In this document: piece after piece, positions 9,028 through 17,740 of the stretch | Position numbering within the stretch: position 1 is the stretch's first letter | Layout: the number at the start of each line of letters is the position of its first letter | Assembly: GCF_013410875.1 (NCBI RefSeq) | Contig: NZ_JACCCU010000002.1 | Location: forward strand, 62,001-126,000 | Reading direction: 5' to 3' | Source of the DNA: Tunturiibacter empetritectus | GTDB taxonomy: Bacteria; Acidobacteriota; Terriglobia; Terriglobales; Acidobacteriaceae | DNA length: 64,000 nt | Notes under the pieces: model-generated | Told to the model about the DNA's origin: nothing | The model's input: the letters and a program-made list of their open reading frames with translations, nothing else | Database searches by the model: none | Position numbers and translations under genes: made by a program

Positions 9028-10659
9028 TCACTTCTGCCCCTGTGCTAGCCAATTCAACTTGATCCTTTGACGAAACAAGACCCGCTGGTAAGGAGGGTGG
9101 TTCCCATCCATCCTCACGTAGTACAGATAAGGATTGTCCGTGATCGTCATATAGTTCGAATCCGTCGATTTTGGATCGATGAGCGAGAAATACATATACG
9201 ACCAATTTCCTTCCGGCTCGCTTTTGAGCATCTGGTTCTGCGTCATCGCCAACTTCGGCTTGCTCCAGTGAATGAAATCTGGCGAGGTCGTAAAGTAGAC
9301 GCCTTCGGGCCCCCAGGAAGAAGCGGAGCCCTGGTTCCACAAGGTCGCAACAAACAGATGAGACGCCGGGTAATAGTTGATTCCCGTCGCGTAGTCCAGG
9401 TAAGGCACCGGGGCGCAGACATGAGCCTTTGGATTGGCCACCGTCCCCCGATAGGGATCAACGAACTGGACCGTAAAGTCTTTGCCGTCCCAGCCGCGCC
9501 AGGACGAAGGGTCCAGAATATTCGCGGTGCGAATCGCGCATGCTCCATCGGGAACCAGGCACGGCTTCTGCCCCTTTCCGCCGCCGCAGTTTGGCGGCCA
9601 TCCCCACGCGTAGACCTCATCGTAGTACCACTGACCCACCTTCACGATGTTCGAGTCCACGCTGTACCCCTCCGGCCCCTGGTTCGGCTGATACTTATAG
9701 GGAAGGCTGATGAAGTAGTTTCCCGGCGGATTGGGCCTCGCGAAGTGATACCCCCCATCGGTGGAGAGATTGAAGGTATCGACGTTATACCAGCAGCTGG
9801 GTGAGTCGTTTTTTGTCGCACACATGCCGGGATGCTCCCACCCGTGATACTCCGTGTGGCCGAGCGCGACGATCCGCTTGCCATCGACGCTGTAGAACGC
9901 ATTCAGCCACGTAGCGTCGTCAAAGTTCGCAATGTTTCCGTCGTGCGGCGATTTGTAGACCACCTGGCAGTTGTGCTTCGCGGTCTCAAGAGTGGGTCCA
10001 AGCCCGGCACGAGTGACGTAGTGCGAGGCAATGAGGTGAACGGTCCCCTTGTAGTCCCGAAAGGCGCGGGCTGCGGCATCCGGAATGTCGATCTGCTCGC
10101 AGGACTCCTTTGCCGTATCGAACGCCGCGACCCGTGGGCCATCCAGAAAGCTGGGTGTTGGCGGATCGGGCGGCCATCTGGGCGCTGGAAAGGAGTCTCT
10201 TCCAGATCCTGCCAGTAAGGCGTTCTCGACGTTGCCTGCGAGAGCGATGCCATGCACGAAGAGCTTTTTGCCCTGGAAGGTTCTCAGTTGTTGGTTAGGC
10301 AGCGCAATCCTGAATCTGTGCTTGCAGCCACTCGCGTCGTGGCACTCCTGGTCAACAGCAGGCTCGTTGACCAGATCGGCGCTGCCTGCCATCACATACG
10401 TTCCCGCCGGCGTAGCGCCAGCCGGATGACTCGCGTAGAGATTGACGCTGATCGAACCTCGCTGGCCCTCCTGGCAAGCCCAGCCATGCACGTAATACTG
10501 ATCGCCCTCGAACGCTACGCCGTCAATAACGCCTGTCACGGGCCCCGGGTGGGAGCCTTGTGCTCGCGCTGCGATCGGGGCTGGTATAAGACCGATCAAG
10601 CCCATGGCGAAGGCGATCAATACTCGAAAGAATCTCAACTTGCTTGGGATGCCGGGCAT
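9028..10659 (-). CDS. Unrecognised secreted protein with GWAC N-domain and propeller-like C-domain
   Basis: I do not recognise the family. The start at 10659 is chosen because GAAGAGG lies 6 bp upstream; an upstream in-frame start at 10692 lacks a site. A signal peptide covers about residues 1-35 (hydrophobic FRVLIAFAMGLIGLIPAPIAA). Residues about 40-150 form a beta-rich domain with YVHGWACQEG and FVHGIALAGN. The rest is rich in Trp/Tyr/Pro with repeated short strand motifs (HTEYHGWEHPG, FNLSTDGGYHF, VYFTTSPDFIHWSKP) like those of five-bladed propeller glycosidases of the arabinanase/sialidase kind. Ten or more Cys suggest disulfides in an exported protein. Carbohydrate binding or cleavage is only a guess. 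Confidence 0.72.
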   Translation of the reverse strand: MPGIPSKLRFFRVLIAFAMGLIGLIPAPIAARAQGSHPGPVTGVIDGVAFEGDQYYVHGWACQEGQRGSISVNLYASHPAGATPAGTYVMAGSADLVNEPAVDQECHDASGCKHRFRIALPNQQLRTFQGKKLFVHGIALAGNVENALLAGSGRDSFPAPRWPPDPPTPSFLDGPRVAAFDTAKESCEQIDIPDAAARAFRDYKGTVHLIASHYVTRAGLGPTLETAKHNCQVVYKSPHDGNIANFDDATWLNAFYSVDGKRIVALGHTEYHGWEHPGMCATKNDSPSCWYNVDTFNLSTDGGYHFARPNPPGNYFISLPYKYQPNQGPEGYSVDSNIVKVGQWYYDEVYAWGWPPNCGGGKGQKPCLVPDGACAIRTANILDPSSWRGWDGKDFTVQFVDPYRGTVANPKAHVCAPVPYLDYATGINYYPASHLFVATLWNQGSASSWGPEGVYFTTSPDFIHWSKPKLAMTQNQMLKSEPEGNWSYMYFSLIDPKSTDSNYMTITDNPYLYYVRMDGNHPPYQRVLFRQRIKLNWLAQGQK

Positions 10660-10841
10660 CGCAACCTCTTCATTCTTACCTGACACAAACACAGCGAATA
10701 TCCAAAAGTTTCAACAAGCAGGCTCGAACAAAACTGAATCGAGACGCACGATATTGGTTCAACCTAGCTCCCACTGTAAAAAAAATGCGCCGAAAAACTC
10801 TCTGCCCTCCCAGCAAGAATCTCCATGCTAGCCTGAAAACC

Positions 10842-11483
10842 GTGGCGAATTACATAGAGCAATCGCTAACAAAGCTGAAAGAGTTCGAAGGCTGCGTCCC
10901 GTGGATGTACCGCGACACAGTCGGCAAAGTCACCGTCGGCGTCGGCCTCATGCTCCCCGACGCCAAAGCCGCCGAATCCCTCCCCTTCCTCCTCGGCACC
11001 CGCCCCGCCACACCGCAAGAGATCGCCGCCGAGTACGCCCGCGTCGACTCTCTCCCTCCAGCCCGAGCCTCCGCCTTCTACAAATCCCCCACCAGCCTCG
11101 AACTCCCCCAGCAAACCATCGACGAAAAACTAACCGCCGTCCTCCACAACTTCGAAACCGACCTCCGCGCCCACCTCCCCCACTACGACACCCTCCCCGA
11201 TCCCATAAAGCTCGCCCTCCTCGACATGACCTACAACCTCGGCCCCGCCGGCCTCTTCAAAGACTTCCCCCACCTCATCGCCGCCGTCCAGTCCGGCTCC
11301 TGGGCCGAAGCCGCCGCCCTCTGCCTGCGCCGAGGCCCCAGCGCCGCCCGCAACAACTGGACCCGCGAGCAGTTTCTCTCCGCCGTCGTCACTACCATCC
11401 AGGCCGAAGCCGAGTCCCTCCTGAAGCGAATCCGACGTCTCATACGTCAAACCTGGAACGCCATATTCGGCCCCCGGCAATAA
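10842..11483 (+). CDS. T4-type lysozyme (glycoside hydrolase family 24)
   Basis: Endolysin-like muramidase of about 213 residues from the GTG at 10842; an ATG at 10785 would add 19 residues and neither has a clear ribosome site. The phage lysozyme triad is present with T4 spacing: Glu16 in FEGC, Asp25 in YRDTVG and Thr31 in VTVGVG (9 and 6 residues apart, as in T4 Glu11/Asp20/Thr26). DMTYNLGPAGLFKDFP matches the second conserved GH24 block. The C-terminal 30 residues are basic. There is no signal peptide and no holin or other phage gene nearby, so this looks like a domesticated or laterally acquired gene. Confidence 0.85.
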   Translation: MANYIEQSLTKLKEFEGCVPWMYRDTVGKVTVGVGLMLPDAKAAESLPFLLGTRPATPQEIAAEYARVDSLPPARASAFYKSPTSLELPQQTIDEKLTAVLHNFETDLRAHLPHYDTLPDPIKLALLDMTYNLGPAGLFKDFPHLIAAVQSGSWAEAAALCLRRGPSAARNNWTREQFLSAVVTTIQAEAESLLKRIRRLIRQTWNAIFGPRQ

Positions 11484-11542
11484 AGCCCGGCCCCGGGCTT
11501 CGATATAGTGGACTCTTGACTCGCAAAGTCTGCGGAGGGCTT

Positions 11543-13153
11543 TTGGTAAAGGTAAAACGTAGCATCGCCGCGATCGCCACATGTGCCATCGCTCTAGCCC
11601 TCACAGCGAAAGCACAGGACCTCGCAAGCTTTGAAAAGCGCACCACCGTCAAAGTTCTCCCCAACGGCCTCACCCTCATCCTCTGCGAGCGCCCCGAAGC
11701 CCCCGTCTTCAGCTTCTACACCCTCGTCGATGCAGGCTCCGCCGACGATCCCGACGGCGCCAGCGGCATCGCCCACATGTTCGAACACATGGCCTTCAAA
11801 GGCACCACCGAGATCGGCACCACCGACTACCCCGCCGAAAAGATCGCACTCGCCAAAGTCGAGATCGCCTACGCAGCCTACGACGCCGAGTACCGCAAAC
11901 GCGTAGGCCAAAATCCCGAAAAGTTAGCCCAGCTCCTCAAAGCCTTCCAGGACGCACAAGCCGAAGCGCAAAAGTACGTCATACCCAACCAGTTCTCCCA
12001 GATCGCCGAAGAGAACGGAGCCGTCGGCATCAACGCCAGCACCACCGAAGACTCCACCCAGTACTTCTGGAGCATGCCCTCCAACCGCCTCGAGCTCTGG
12101 GCCTATCTCGAAAGCCAGCGCATCGCCCATCCCGTCGAGCGCGAGTTCTACAAGGAGCGCAACGTCGTCCAGGAAGAGCGCCGCATGCGCACTGACTCCT
12201 CCCCCGTCGGCCGCATGGTCGAGCAGTTCCTCGCCACCGCCTACGTCGCCCACCCCTACCGCCGCCCCGGCGTAGGCTGGGAAAGCGAGATCAGCCAGGT
12301 CTCCGCCACCGAGGCCACCACCTTCCACGAAAAATACTATGTCCCCGCCAACATCGTCATCGCCGTCGTAGGCGACCTCAAAGCCTCCGAGACCATGCCC
12401 GTCCTCGAGCGCTACTTCGCTCCCATTCCCGCCGCCCCGCGTCCCGAACCCATGACCACGGTCGAGCCGCCACAGGTCGCCGAAAAATCCGTCACCATCC
12501 GCGAAGCCACCCAGCCCTTCTACATCGAGGGCTACCACCGCCCCGACTACCTCGACCCCGACGACTCCGCCTACGACGCCATCTCCGACATCTTCTCCAA
12601 CGGCCGCACCGCCCGCCTCTACCGCTCTCTCGTCCGCGACCAGTCCATCGCCGCCGAAGCGCAAGGCTTCAGCGGCTTCCCCGGCGACAAGTACCCCGGC
12701 CTCTTCGCCGTCTACGCCGTCCCGCTCCCAGGCCACACGCCCGAAGAGATGCGAGCCTCCATTCACAAAGAGCTCGACCGCCTCAAGAACGAGGACGTCA
12801 CCGACGCAGAACTCGAACGCTTCAAAACCCGCTCCCGCGCCGACCTCCTCCGCGGCCTCGCCGACAACGAAGGCCTTGCTCATCAGCTAGCCGAATACCA
12901 AACCCGTTTTGGCGACTGGCGTGAACTCTTCAACCAGCTCCACAAGATCGACGCCGTCAACAAAGCCGACATCCGCCGCGTCGCCAACAAGATCTTCACC
13001 GACAGCAACCGCACCAGCGCACGCATCGAATTCGTCCCACCCCAACGCAAAGCCCCGCAAGCTTCAACGCCTTCAAAAACAGAGACCCCAGGAACAGCCA
13101 TGCTCACAGCACCCCCAGCGCAGACCACCCAAACCGCCGGAGGTACGAAGTGA
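11543..13153 (+). CDS. M16 family zinc metallopeptidase, active subunit
   Basis: Processing-peptidase/pitrilysin-type protease, about 536 residues. The start is taken as TTG at 11543, just after GGAGGG (11534-11539), because it opens a clean signal peptide (VKRSIAAIATCAIALALTA then AQD). The inverted zinc motif HxxEH is present in IAHMFEHMAFKGT, with the downstream Glu ligand expected in the NVVQEERRMR region. The family needs two homologous halves; here they are two separate proteins, the second starting at 13150 with a GTGA overlap, which suggests translational coupling and a heterodimer in the periplasm. Confidence 0.88.
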   Translation: MVKVKRSIAAIATCAIALALTAKAQDLASFEKRTTVKVLPNGLTLILCERPEAPVFSFYTLVDAGSADDPDGASGIAHMFEHMAFKGTTEIGTTDYPAEKIALAKVEIAYAAYDAEYRKRVGQNPEKLAQLLKAFQDAQAEAQKYVIPNQFSQIAEENGAVGINASTTEDSTQYFWSMPSNRLELWAYLESQRIAHPVEREFYKERNVVQEERRMRTDSSPVGRMVEQFLATAYVAHPYRRPGVGWESEISQVSATEATTFHEKYYVPANIVIAVVGDLKASETMPVLERYFAPIPAAPRPEPMTTVEPPQVAEKSVTIREATQPFYIEGYHRPDYLDPDDSAYDAISDIFSNGRTARLYRSLVRDQSIAAEAQGFSGFPGDKYPGLFAVYAVPLPGHTPEEMRASIHKELDRLKNEDVTDAELERFKTRSRADLLRGLADNEGLAHQLAEYQTRFGDWRELFNQLHKIDAVNKADIRRVANKIFTDSNRTSARIEFVPPQRKAPQASTPSKTETPGTAMLTAPPAQTTQTAGGTK

Positions 13154-14631
13154 AGCATCTCTCCTCGTTCATCATTACCGCATCGCTCCTCGTTGCCACT
13201 CTCGGCGCCTCCGCACAAACCCCAGCACCAGCAGTCGCACCCACGCAGGTCCAGCCGTGGAAACAAATCCCCATCCCCCCGCTCCCCGCCTTCAAACCCG
13301 CACAACCCCACCGTATCGAACTGGAAAACGGAGTAGTCCTCTTCCTCCAGGAAGACCACGAGCTCCCCTTCATCAACGGCACCATCCTCATCCGTGGCGG
13401 CAGCCGCGACGAGCCCAACGCCAAAGTAGGCCTCACCTCCCTCTACGGCGAAACCTGGCGCACCAGCGGCACCGCCACCATCGACGGCGACAAGCTCGAC
13501 GACGTCCTCGAAGCCAAAGCCGCCTCCATCGAAACCGCTGGCGGCACCGCCTCCACCTCCATGGCCTGGTCCAGCCTCAAGGGCGACTTCGACACCGTCT
13601 TCGCCTCCACCATCGACCTCCTCCTCCACCCCACCTTCAAAGACGACAAGCTCCAGCTAGCCAAGCAGCAGCTCGAGACAGGCATCGCCCGCCGCAACGA
13701 TGACGCCAACGGCATCGCCACCCGCGAAGCCGCGAAGATCGCCTACGGTCCCCACAACCCCTACGCCCGCGAGCTCGAGTACGCCACCGTAGGCGCCGTC
13801 ACCCTCGACGACCTGAAAGCCTGGCACACCCACACCGTAGTCGGCAGCAACATCATCGTCGCCGTCTCAGGCGACTTCGACCCCGCCGCCATGGAGGCCA
13901 AACTCCGCGCCGCCTTCGCTCCCATCCCTCGCGGCCAGCGCTTCCAGTCCTTCAAAGCCACCTTCACCGACCCCAAGCCCAACGTCAACTTCGTCTCCAA
14001 AGATGACGTCAACCAATCCAACGTCATCATCGTCGGCCTCGGCACCGAGCGCAGCAACCCCGACTACTACGCCCTCTCCGTCATGAACCAGGTCTTCTCC
14101 GGCGGCTTCGGCTCCCGCGTCGTTCAGGACGTACGCACCAAACTCGGCCTCGCCTACTCCGTCGAGGGCAACTACGGCGCCTCGTACGACCACCCCGGCA
14201 TCTTCGTCGTCGAAGCCGCAACTAAGAGCGCCACCACCGTAGCCGCAACCAAAGCCCTCCTCGCCGAGATCGACCGCCTCAAAACCGAACCACCCACCCC
14301 TGCCGAACTAAGCAAGGCCAAAGATCAAGTCCTCAACTCCTTCATCTTCCACTACGACTCGCCCGACAAAACGTTAGGCGAGCAAGTCACCCTAGCCTTC
14401 TACGGCTACCCCGCCGACACCCTCGAAAAATACAAATCCGGCATCGAAAAAGTCACCTCCGCCGATGTCTCCCGCGTAGCCAACAAGTACATCGACACCA
14501 ACAAACTCGCCGTCATCGTAGTAGGCAACGAGTCTCAAATCACACCGTCACTCGCCACCCTGGGACTCGGCACGGTAAAGAATTTAGACATCACCATCCC
14601 ACCCCCACCAGGCGGCAAGCCAGCCGAATAA
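13150..14631 (+). CDS. M16 family peptidase, catalytically silent partner subunit
   Basis: 493-residue homologue of the preceding protease with its own signal peptide (SSFIITASLLVATLGASAQ). Where the active subunit has HxxEH this protein has SLYGETWRTSGT, so the zinc ligands are missing. It keeps the conserved C-half features such as FSGGFGSRVVQDVRTKLGLAYSV (the R/Y pair that contacts substrate in M16 partners, as in mitochondrial alpha-MPP). Start is GTG at 13150 overlapping the previous stop. A palindromic repeat half-copy begins 12 bp after its stop. Confidence 0.88.
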   Translation: MKHLSSFIITASLLVATLGASAQTPAPAVAPTQVQPWKQIPIPPLPAFKPAQPHRIELENGVVLFLQEDHELPFINGTILIRGGSRDEPNAKVGLTSLYGETWRTSGTATIDGDKLDDVLEAKAASIETAGGTASTSMAWSSLKGDFDTVFASTIDLLLHPTFKDDKLQLAKQQLETGIARRNDDANGIATREAAKIAYGPHNPYARELEYATVGAVTLDDLKAWHTHTVVGSNIIVAVSGDFDPAAMEAKLRAAFAPIPRGQRFQSFKATFTDPKPNVNFVSKDDVNQSNVIIVGLGTERSNPDYYALSVMNQVFSGGFGSRVVQDVRTKLGLAYSVEGNYGASYDHPGIFVVEAATKSATTVAATKALLAEIDRLKTEPPTPAELSKAKDQVLNSFIFHYDSPDKTLGEQVTLAFYGYPADTLEKYKSGIEKVTSADVSRVANKYIDTNKLAVIVVGNESQITPSLATLGLGTVKNLDITIPPPPGGKPAE

Positions 14632-14643
14632 CAAAACCCGCCC

Positions 14644-14727
14644 GCGACCAACGGGAGCACCAGGCGAAGCGGTATCCAAGTCACGAAGTGACCGCCCCAC
14701 GCGAAGTGGGCCCGTCCGGCAGGACAC
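14644..14727. repeat. Long-palindrome element, right half only (copy R1)
   Basis: This 84-bp stretch matches the right half of the complete element at 49026-49220: GCGACCAACGGGAG at the left, GTCACGAAGTGACCGCCCC in the middle and CCGTCCGGCAGGACAC at the right end. The left arm is absent. It begins 12 bp after the M16 partner stop codon. The small hairpins GTCAC-gaa-GTGAC and CCCAC-gcgaa-GTGGG are preserved, so it could still fold in RNA. Confidence 0.8.
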
Positions 14728-14770
14728 AACCAAGGGCAAATCAATAGTTGTCACCCCCAAAGAGTGAACA

Positions 14771-15298
14771 ATGAAACGAATCCTGATTCTTCTATTTGCG
14801 CTCCTCGGAGCAAACAATACCGCCTCTCGCGCTAGCGATCAGACGCCAACTGAGCCACCAGCACGAAGGAGTTCAATGCCAAACGAGTCCGTACTAATAA
14901 GCCTCTTCGACCGATGGGAGCGGGTTTGGCACGAGGGCCAATACGACCTCGTACCGAGCTGCGTTGCAGAAACCTATCTCCGGCACGACCAAAAGGGCGA
15001 CCGTACAGTAACCCGAGACGCCTACGCGGCCGAGATAGCCAAGATCCGCGAGGAACGCCCGGACATTCGCGTGGTGGTGTATGACCACACCTTTGCAGGC
15101 GACCGCGCCTGGTTTCGCTTTGCATTCAAGTGGACAGATACAAAGACCGGAGAAGCGCACAGCCAGGCTGGCATGCAACTCTACCGGATCGAGGCAGGCA
15201 AGCTCGCAGAGACTTGGCTTACGATGTCGCCCCCAGGCTCGGCATGGCCGGACGCCGTTGCGCAGGAGCACTGGACAAGTCCGCCACCAGGCAAATAG
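14771..15298 (+). CDS. Exported SnoaL/NTF2-like protein
   Basis: 175 residues. An N-terminal hydrophobic leader (MKRILILLFALLGANNTASRA) suggests export. The rest fits the NTF2-like cone fold: an early helix (LISLFDRWERVWHEGQYDLVPSCVAETYLRHDQ), then strands ending in GMQLYRIEAGKLAETWLTMSP, which is the usual SnoaL C-terminal pattern (the protein acts on or binds a small molecule in this fold family). No specific substrate can be named. It is a monocistronic gene after the R1 repeat. Confidence 0.72.
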   Translation: MKRILILLFALLGANNTASRASDQTPTEPPARRSSMPNESVLISLFDRWERVWHEGQYDLVPSCVAETYLRHDQKGDRTVTRDAYAAEIAKIREERPDIRVVVYDHTFAGDRAWFRFAFKWTDTKTGEAHSQAGMQLYRIEAGKLAETWLTMSPPGSAWPDAVAQEHWTSPPPGK

Positions 15299-15396
15299 CG
15301 GACTGCTTTAGATCAGCCAGGTAACAGGTAATTTGCTACCCCAAGCAGACAGTTCGTAAACGGATCCTTAGCGACTCAACTCCCGCGAAGGCAACG

Positions 15397-15444
15397 ATGG
15401 CTCTATTCTTGAAAAGCGTCATCGTCTCCGGAGGTTCGTTATAA
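15397..15444 (+). other. Possible 15-codon leader ORF overlapping the ATA start
   Basis: ATG at 15397 preceded by GAAGG (15387-15391) encodes MALFLKSVIVSGGSL and stops at TAA 15442-15444, which overlaps the ATA initiation triplet at 15441-15443. This geometry would allow termination-reinitiation on the main gene. It may also be chance, or the remains of an original start displaced by an indel. Confidence 0.4.
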
Positions 15445-17540
15445 AAAACACGCACCCGCTCCCGCTACTTGCTGCATCTCTCTTTCTCAACGTTCTCCCC
15501 CTCCAAGCCCAGCGTCCTCCCGCCACTCCGCTCATCGCCCACGACCCCTACTTCAGCGTCTGGTCCACCACCGACAACCTCACCGACGCCGACACCACCC
15601 ACTGGACCGGCGCCCCGCAGCCCATCACCGGCATCGTCCGCATCGACGGCAAGCCCTTCCGCTTCCTCGGCCACAACCCGGACACCGTCTCCGCGATGCA
15701 GCAGACAGCCCACGCCATCACGCCCACCCACACCACCTACGAGTTCCGCCAGAGCGGTATCACCCTCCGCCTCGTCTTCTTCACCCCCGCCATCCTCAGC
15801 GACCTCGATGTCCTCTCGCGCCCCGTAACCTACCTAACCTGGACCGCTGAATCAACCGACGCGACACCTCATCAAGTCTCCCTCCTCCTCGACGTAGATC
15901 CCGTCATCGCCGTCAACGACCGCAGCCAGCAGATCAACTCCTTCCGCAATCAAACCACTACCCTCAACGTCCTCTCCACCGGCTCGCAGGATCAAAAGAT
16001 CCTCAACCGCTCCGGCGACGACCTCCGCATCGACTGGGGCTACTTCCATCTAGCCGTCCCAAAGGACCCACACTACGCCACCTACCTCGCGCCCCACGCA
16101 GCCACAGCCTTTACCGCAACCGGCCAGCTCCCCACCACCGACACCATGGACATGCCCGAGCGCGCCGACCACTCCAGCTCAATGCTCGCCACGATCATAG
16201 ACTTCGGCTCCGTCACCAATCAGCCCATCACCCGCCACATCCTCGTCTCTTACACCGACACCTACGCAATCCAGTACCTCCAGAGAAACCTCCGCCCCTA
16301 CTGGCAGCGCAACAACCAACCCGTAGACCAGATGCTCGATCAAGCCGAACAGCAATACTCCGCTCTCGAAACGCGCGGCGAAGCCTTCGACAAAGAACTG
16401 ACCGCCGATCTCACCAAAGTCGGCGGCGAACACTACGCCTACATCGCCATCCTCTCCTACCGCCAGGCCATCGCCGCACACAAGCTCGTAGCCGACGCCA
16501 ACGGCGACCCCATGCTCTTCGCCAAGGAAAACTTCTCCAACGGCTGCATCGCCACCGTAGACGTCCTCTACCCCTCCGCCCCCATCTTCCTCTTCTTCAA
16601 TCCCAGGCTCCTCGAAGCCCAACTCCTCCCCGTACTCGAGTACGCCTCCCTCGCCCGCTGGAAGTTCCCCTTCTCCCCCCACGACCTCGGCCAGTACCCT
16701 CTCGCCAACGGTCAGGTCTACGGCGGCGGAGAAAAAACCGAAGAAGACCAGATGCCCGTAGAAGAGAGCGGCAACATGATCATCCTCGTCGATGCCGTAG
16801 CCCGCGCTGAAGGCTCTCCTCAACTAGCCCAACGCTACTGGCCAACGCTCACCAAGTGGGCTGAGTACCTCAACCTCCACGGCCTGGACCCCGAAACCCA
16901 GCTCACCACCGACGACTTCGCCGGACACGTAGCCCACAACGCCAACCTCTCCCTCAAAGCCATCGACGCCTTGGCCGCCTACGCCGACCTAGCCCATCTC
17001 CTCAAACAGGAAGCCGTCGCCAAGCAATACCAATCCACCGCAAAAGAGATGGCACAAAAGTGGATCACCATGGCCAAGGAAGGCGACCACTACAAGATCG
17101 CCTTTAACAGCCCCAACACCTGGAGCCAGAAGTACAACCTCGTCTGGGACAAGATCCTCGACTACAACCTCTTCCCCAACAGCGTCCGCGACAGCGAAGT
17201 CGCCTTCTACCTCACCAAGCTCAACCTCTACGGCCTCCCCCTCGACAGCCGCGCCGACTACACCAAGCTCGACTGGTCCATCTGGACCGCAACCCTCGCC
17301 TCCAACCCCGACCAGTTCAACGCCATCGTCGACCCCATCTACCGCTGGACCAACGAAACCTCCACCCGCGTCCCCCTCACCGACTGGTACGACACCAAAA
17401 CCGGCAAACAAGTCGGCTTCCAGGCTCGCAGCGTAGTAGGCGGCGTCTTCATTAAAGCCCTCTCCGACAAACAACTCACCGCCAAGTGGCGCGCCAAATC
17501 CACCACAACCGAAACAACCCAACTACCCGTCTACCGCTAA
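15441..17540 (+). CDS. DUF4964/DUF5127/DUF4965/DUF1793 protein (glutaminase A-like), ATA start
   Basis: Secreted protein of about 699 residues related to fungal glutaminase GtaA and to uncharacterised bacterial glycoside-hydrolase-like proteins. Residues 1-25 read as a good signal peptide if the ATA at 15441 initiates (KNTHPLPLLAASLFLNVLPL then QAQ). The DUF4964 part follows (HDPYFSVWSTTDNL, HWTG), then DUF5127/DUF4965 (GGEKTEEDQMPVEESGNMI) and DUF1793-like alpha/alpha repeats near the C terminus. No in-frame ATG, GTG or TTG exists between the upstream stop at 15369 and 15696, and starting at 15696 would remove the leader and about 60 conserved residues. GGAGG at 15430-15434 is 6 bp before the ATA. 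Confidence 0.82.
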   Translation: MKNTHPLPLLAASLFLNVLPLQAQRPPATPLIAHDPYFSVWSTTDNLTDADTTHWTGAPQPITGIVRIDGKPFRFLGHNPDTVSAMQQTAHAITPTHTTYEFRQSGITLRLVFFTPAILSDLDVLSRPVTYLTWTAESTDATPHQVSLLLDVDPVIAVNDRSQQINSFRNQTTTLNVLSTGSQDQKILNRSGDDLRIDWGYFHLAVPKDPHYATYLAPHAATAFTATGQLPTTDTMDMPERADHSSSMLATIIDFGSVTNQPITRHILVSYTDTYAIQYLQRNLRPYWQRNNQPVDQMLDQAEQQYSALETRGEAFDKELTADLTKVGGEHYAYIAILSYRQAIAAHKLVADANGDPMLFAKENFSNGCIATVDVLYPSAPIFLFFNPRLLEAQLLPVLEYASLARWKFPFSPHDLGQYPLANGQVYGGGEKTEEDQMPVEESGNMIILVDAVARAEGSPQLAQRYWPTLTKWAEYLNLHGLDPETQLTTDDFAGHVAHNANLSLKAIDALAAYADLAHLLKQEAVAKQYQSTAKEMAQKWITMAKEGDHYKIAFNSPNTWSQKYNLVWDKILDYNLFPNSVRDSEVAFYLTKLNLYGLPLDSRADYTKLDWSIWTATLASNPDQFNAIVDPIYRWTNETSTRVPLTDWYDTKTGKQVGFQARSVVGGVFIKALSDKQLTAKWRAKSTTTETTQLPVYR

Positions 17541-17740
17541 CCCCGAGGAAACCCGTATAGCCATAACCTCTACGATCCGGTCACGCAATCCACCGAAAGC
17601 GTAGAGGTCTATGCAAGAAGCAGTAAATGTAAAGTCTGCCCTGTCCTTCGAATCTACCGTGATTTTTTGTTTGTCATTTCCGAAGGGAATCTGCTGTTGT
17701 CTTCCTCCAGACAGCAGCAAATCCGCTCGAGCACATACCC

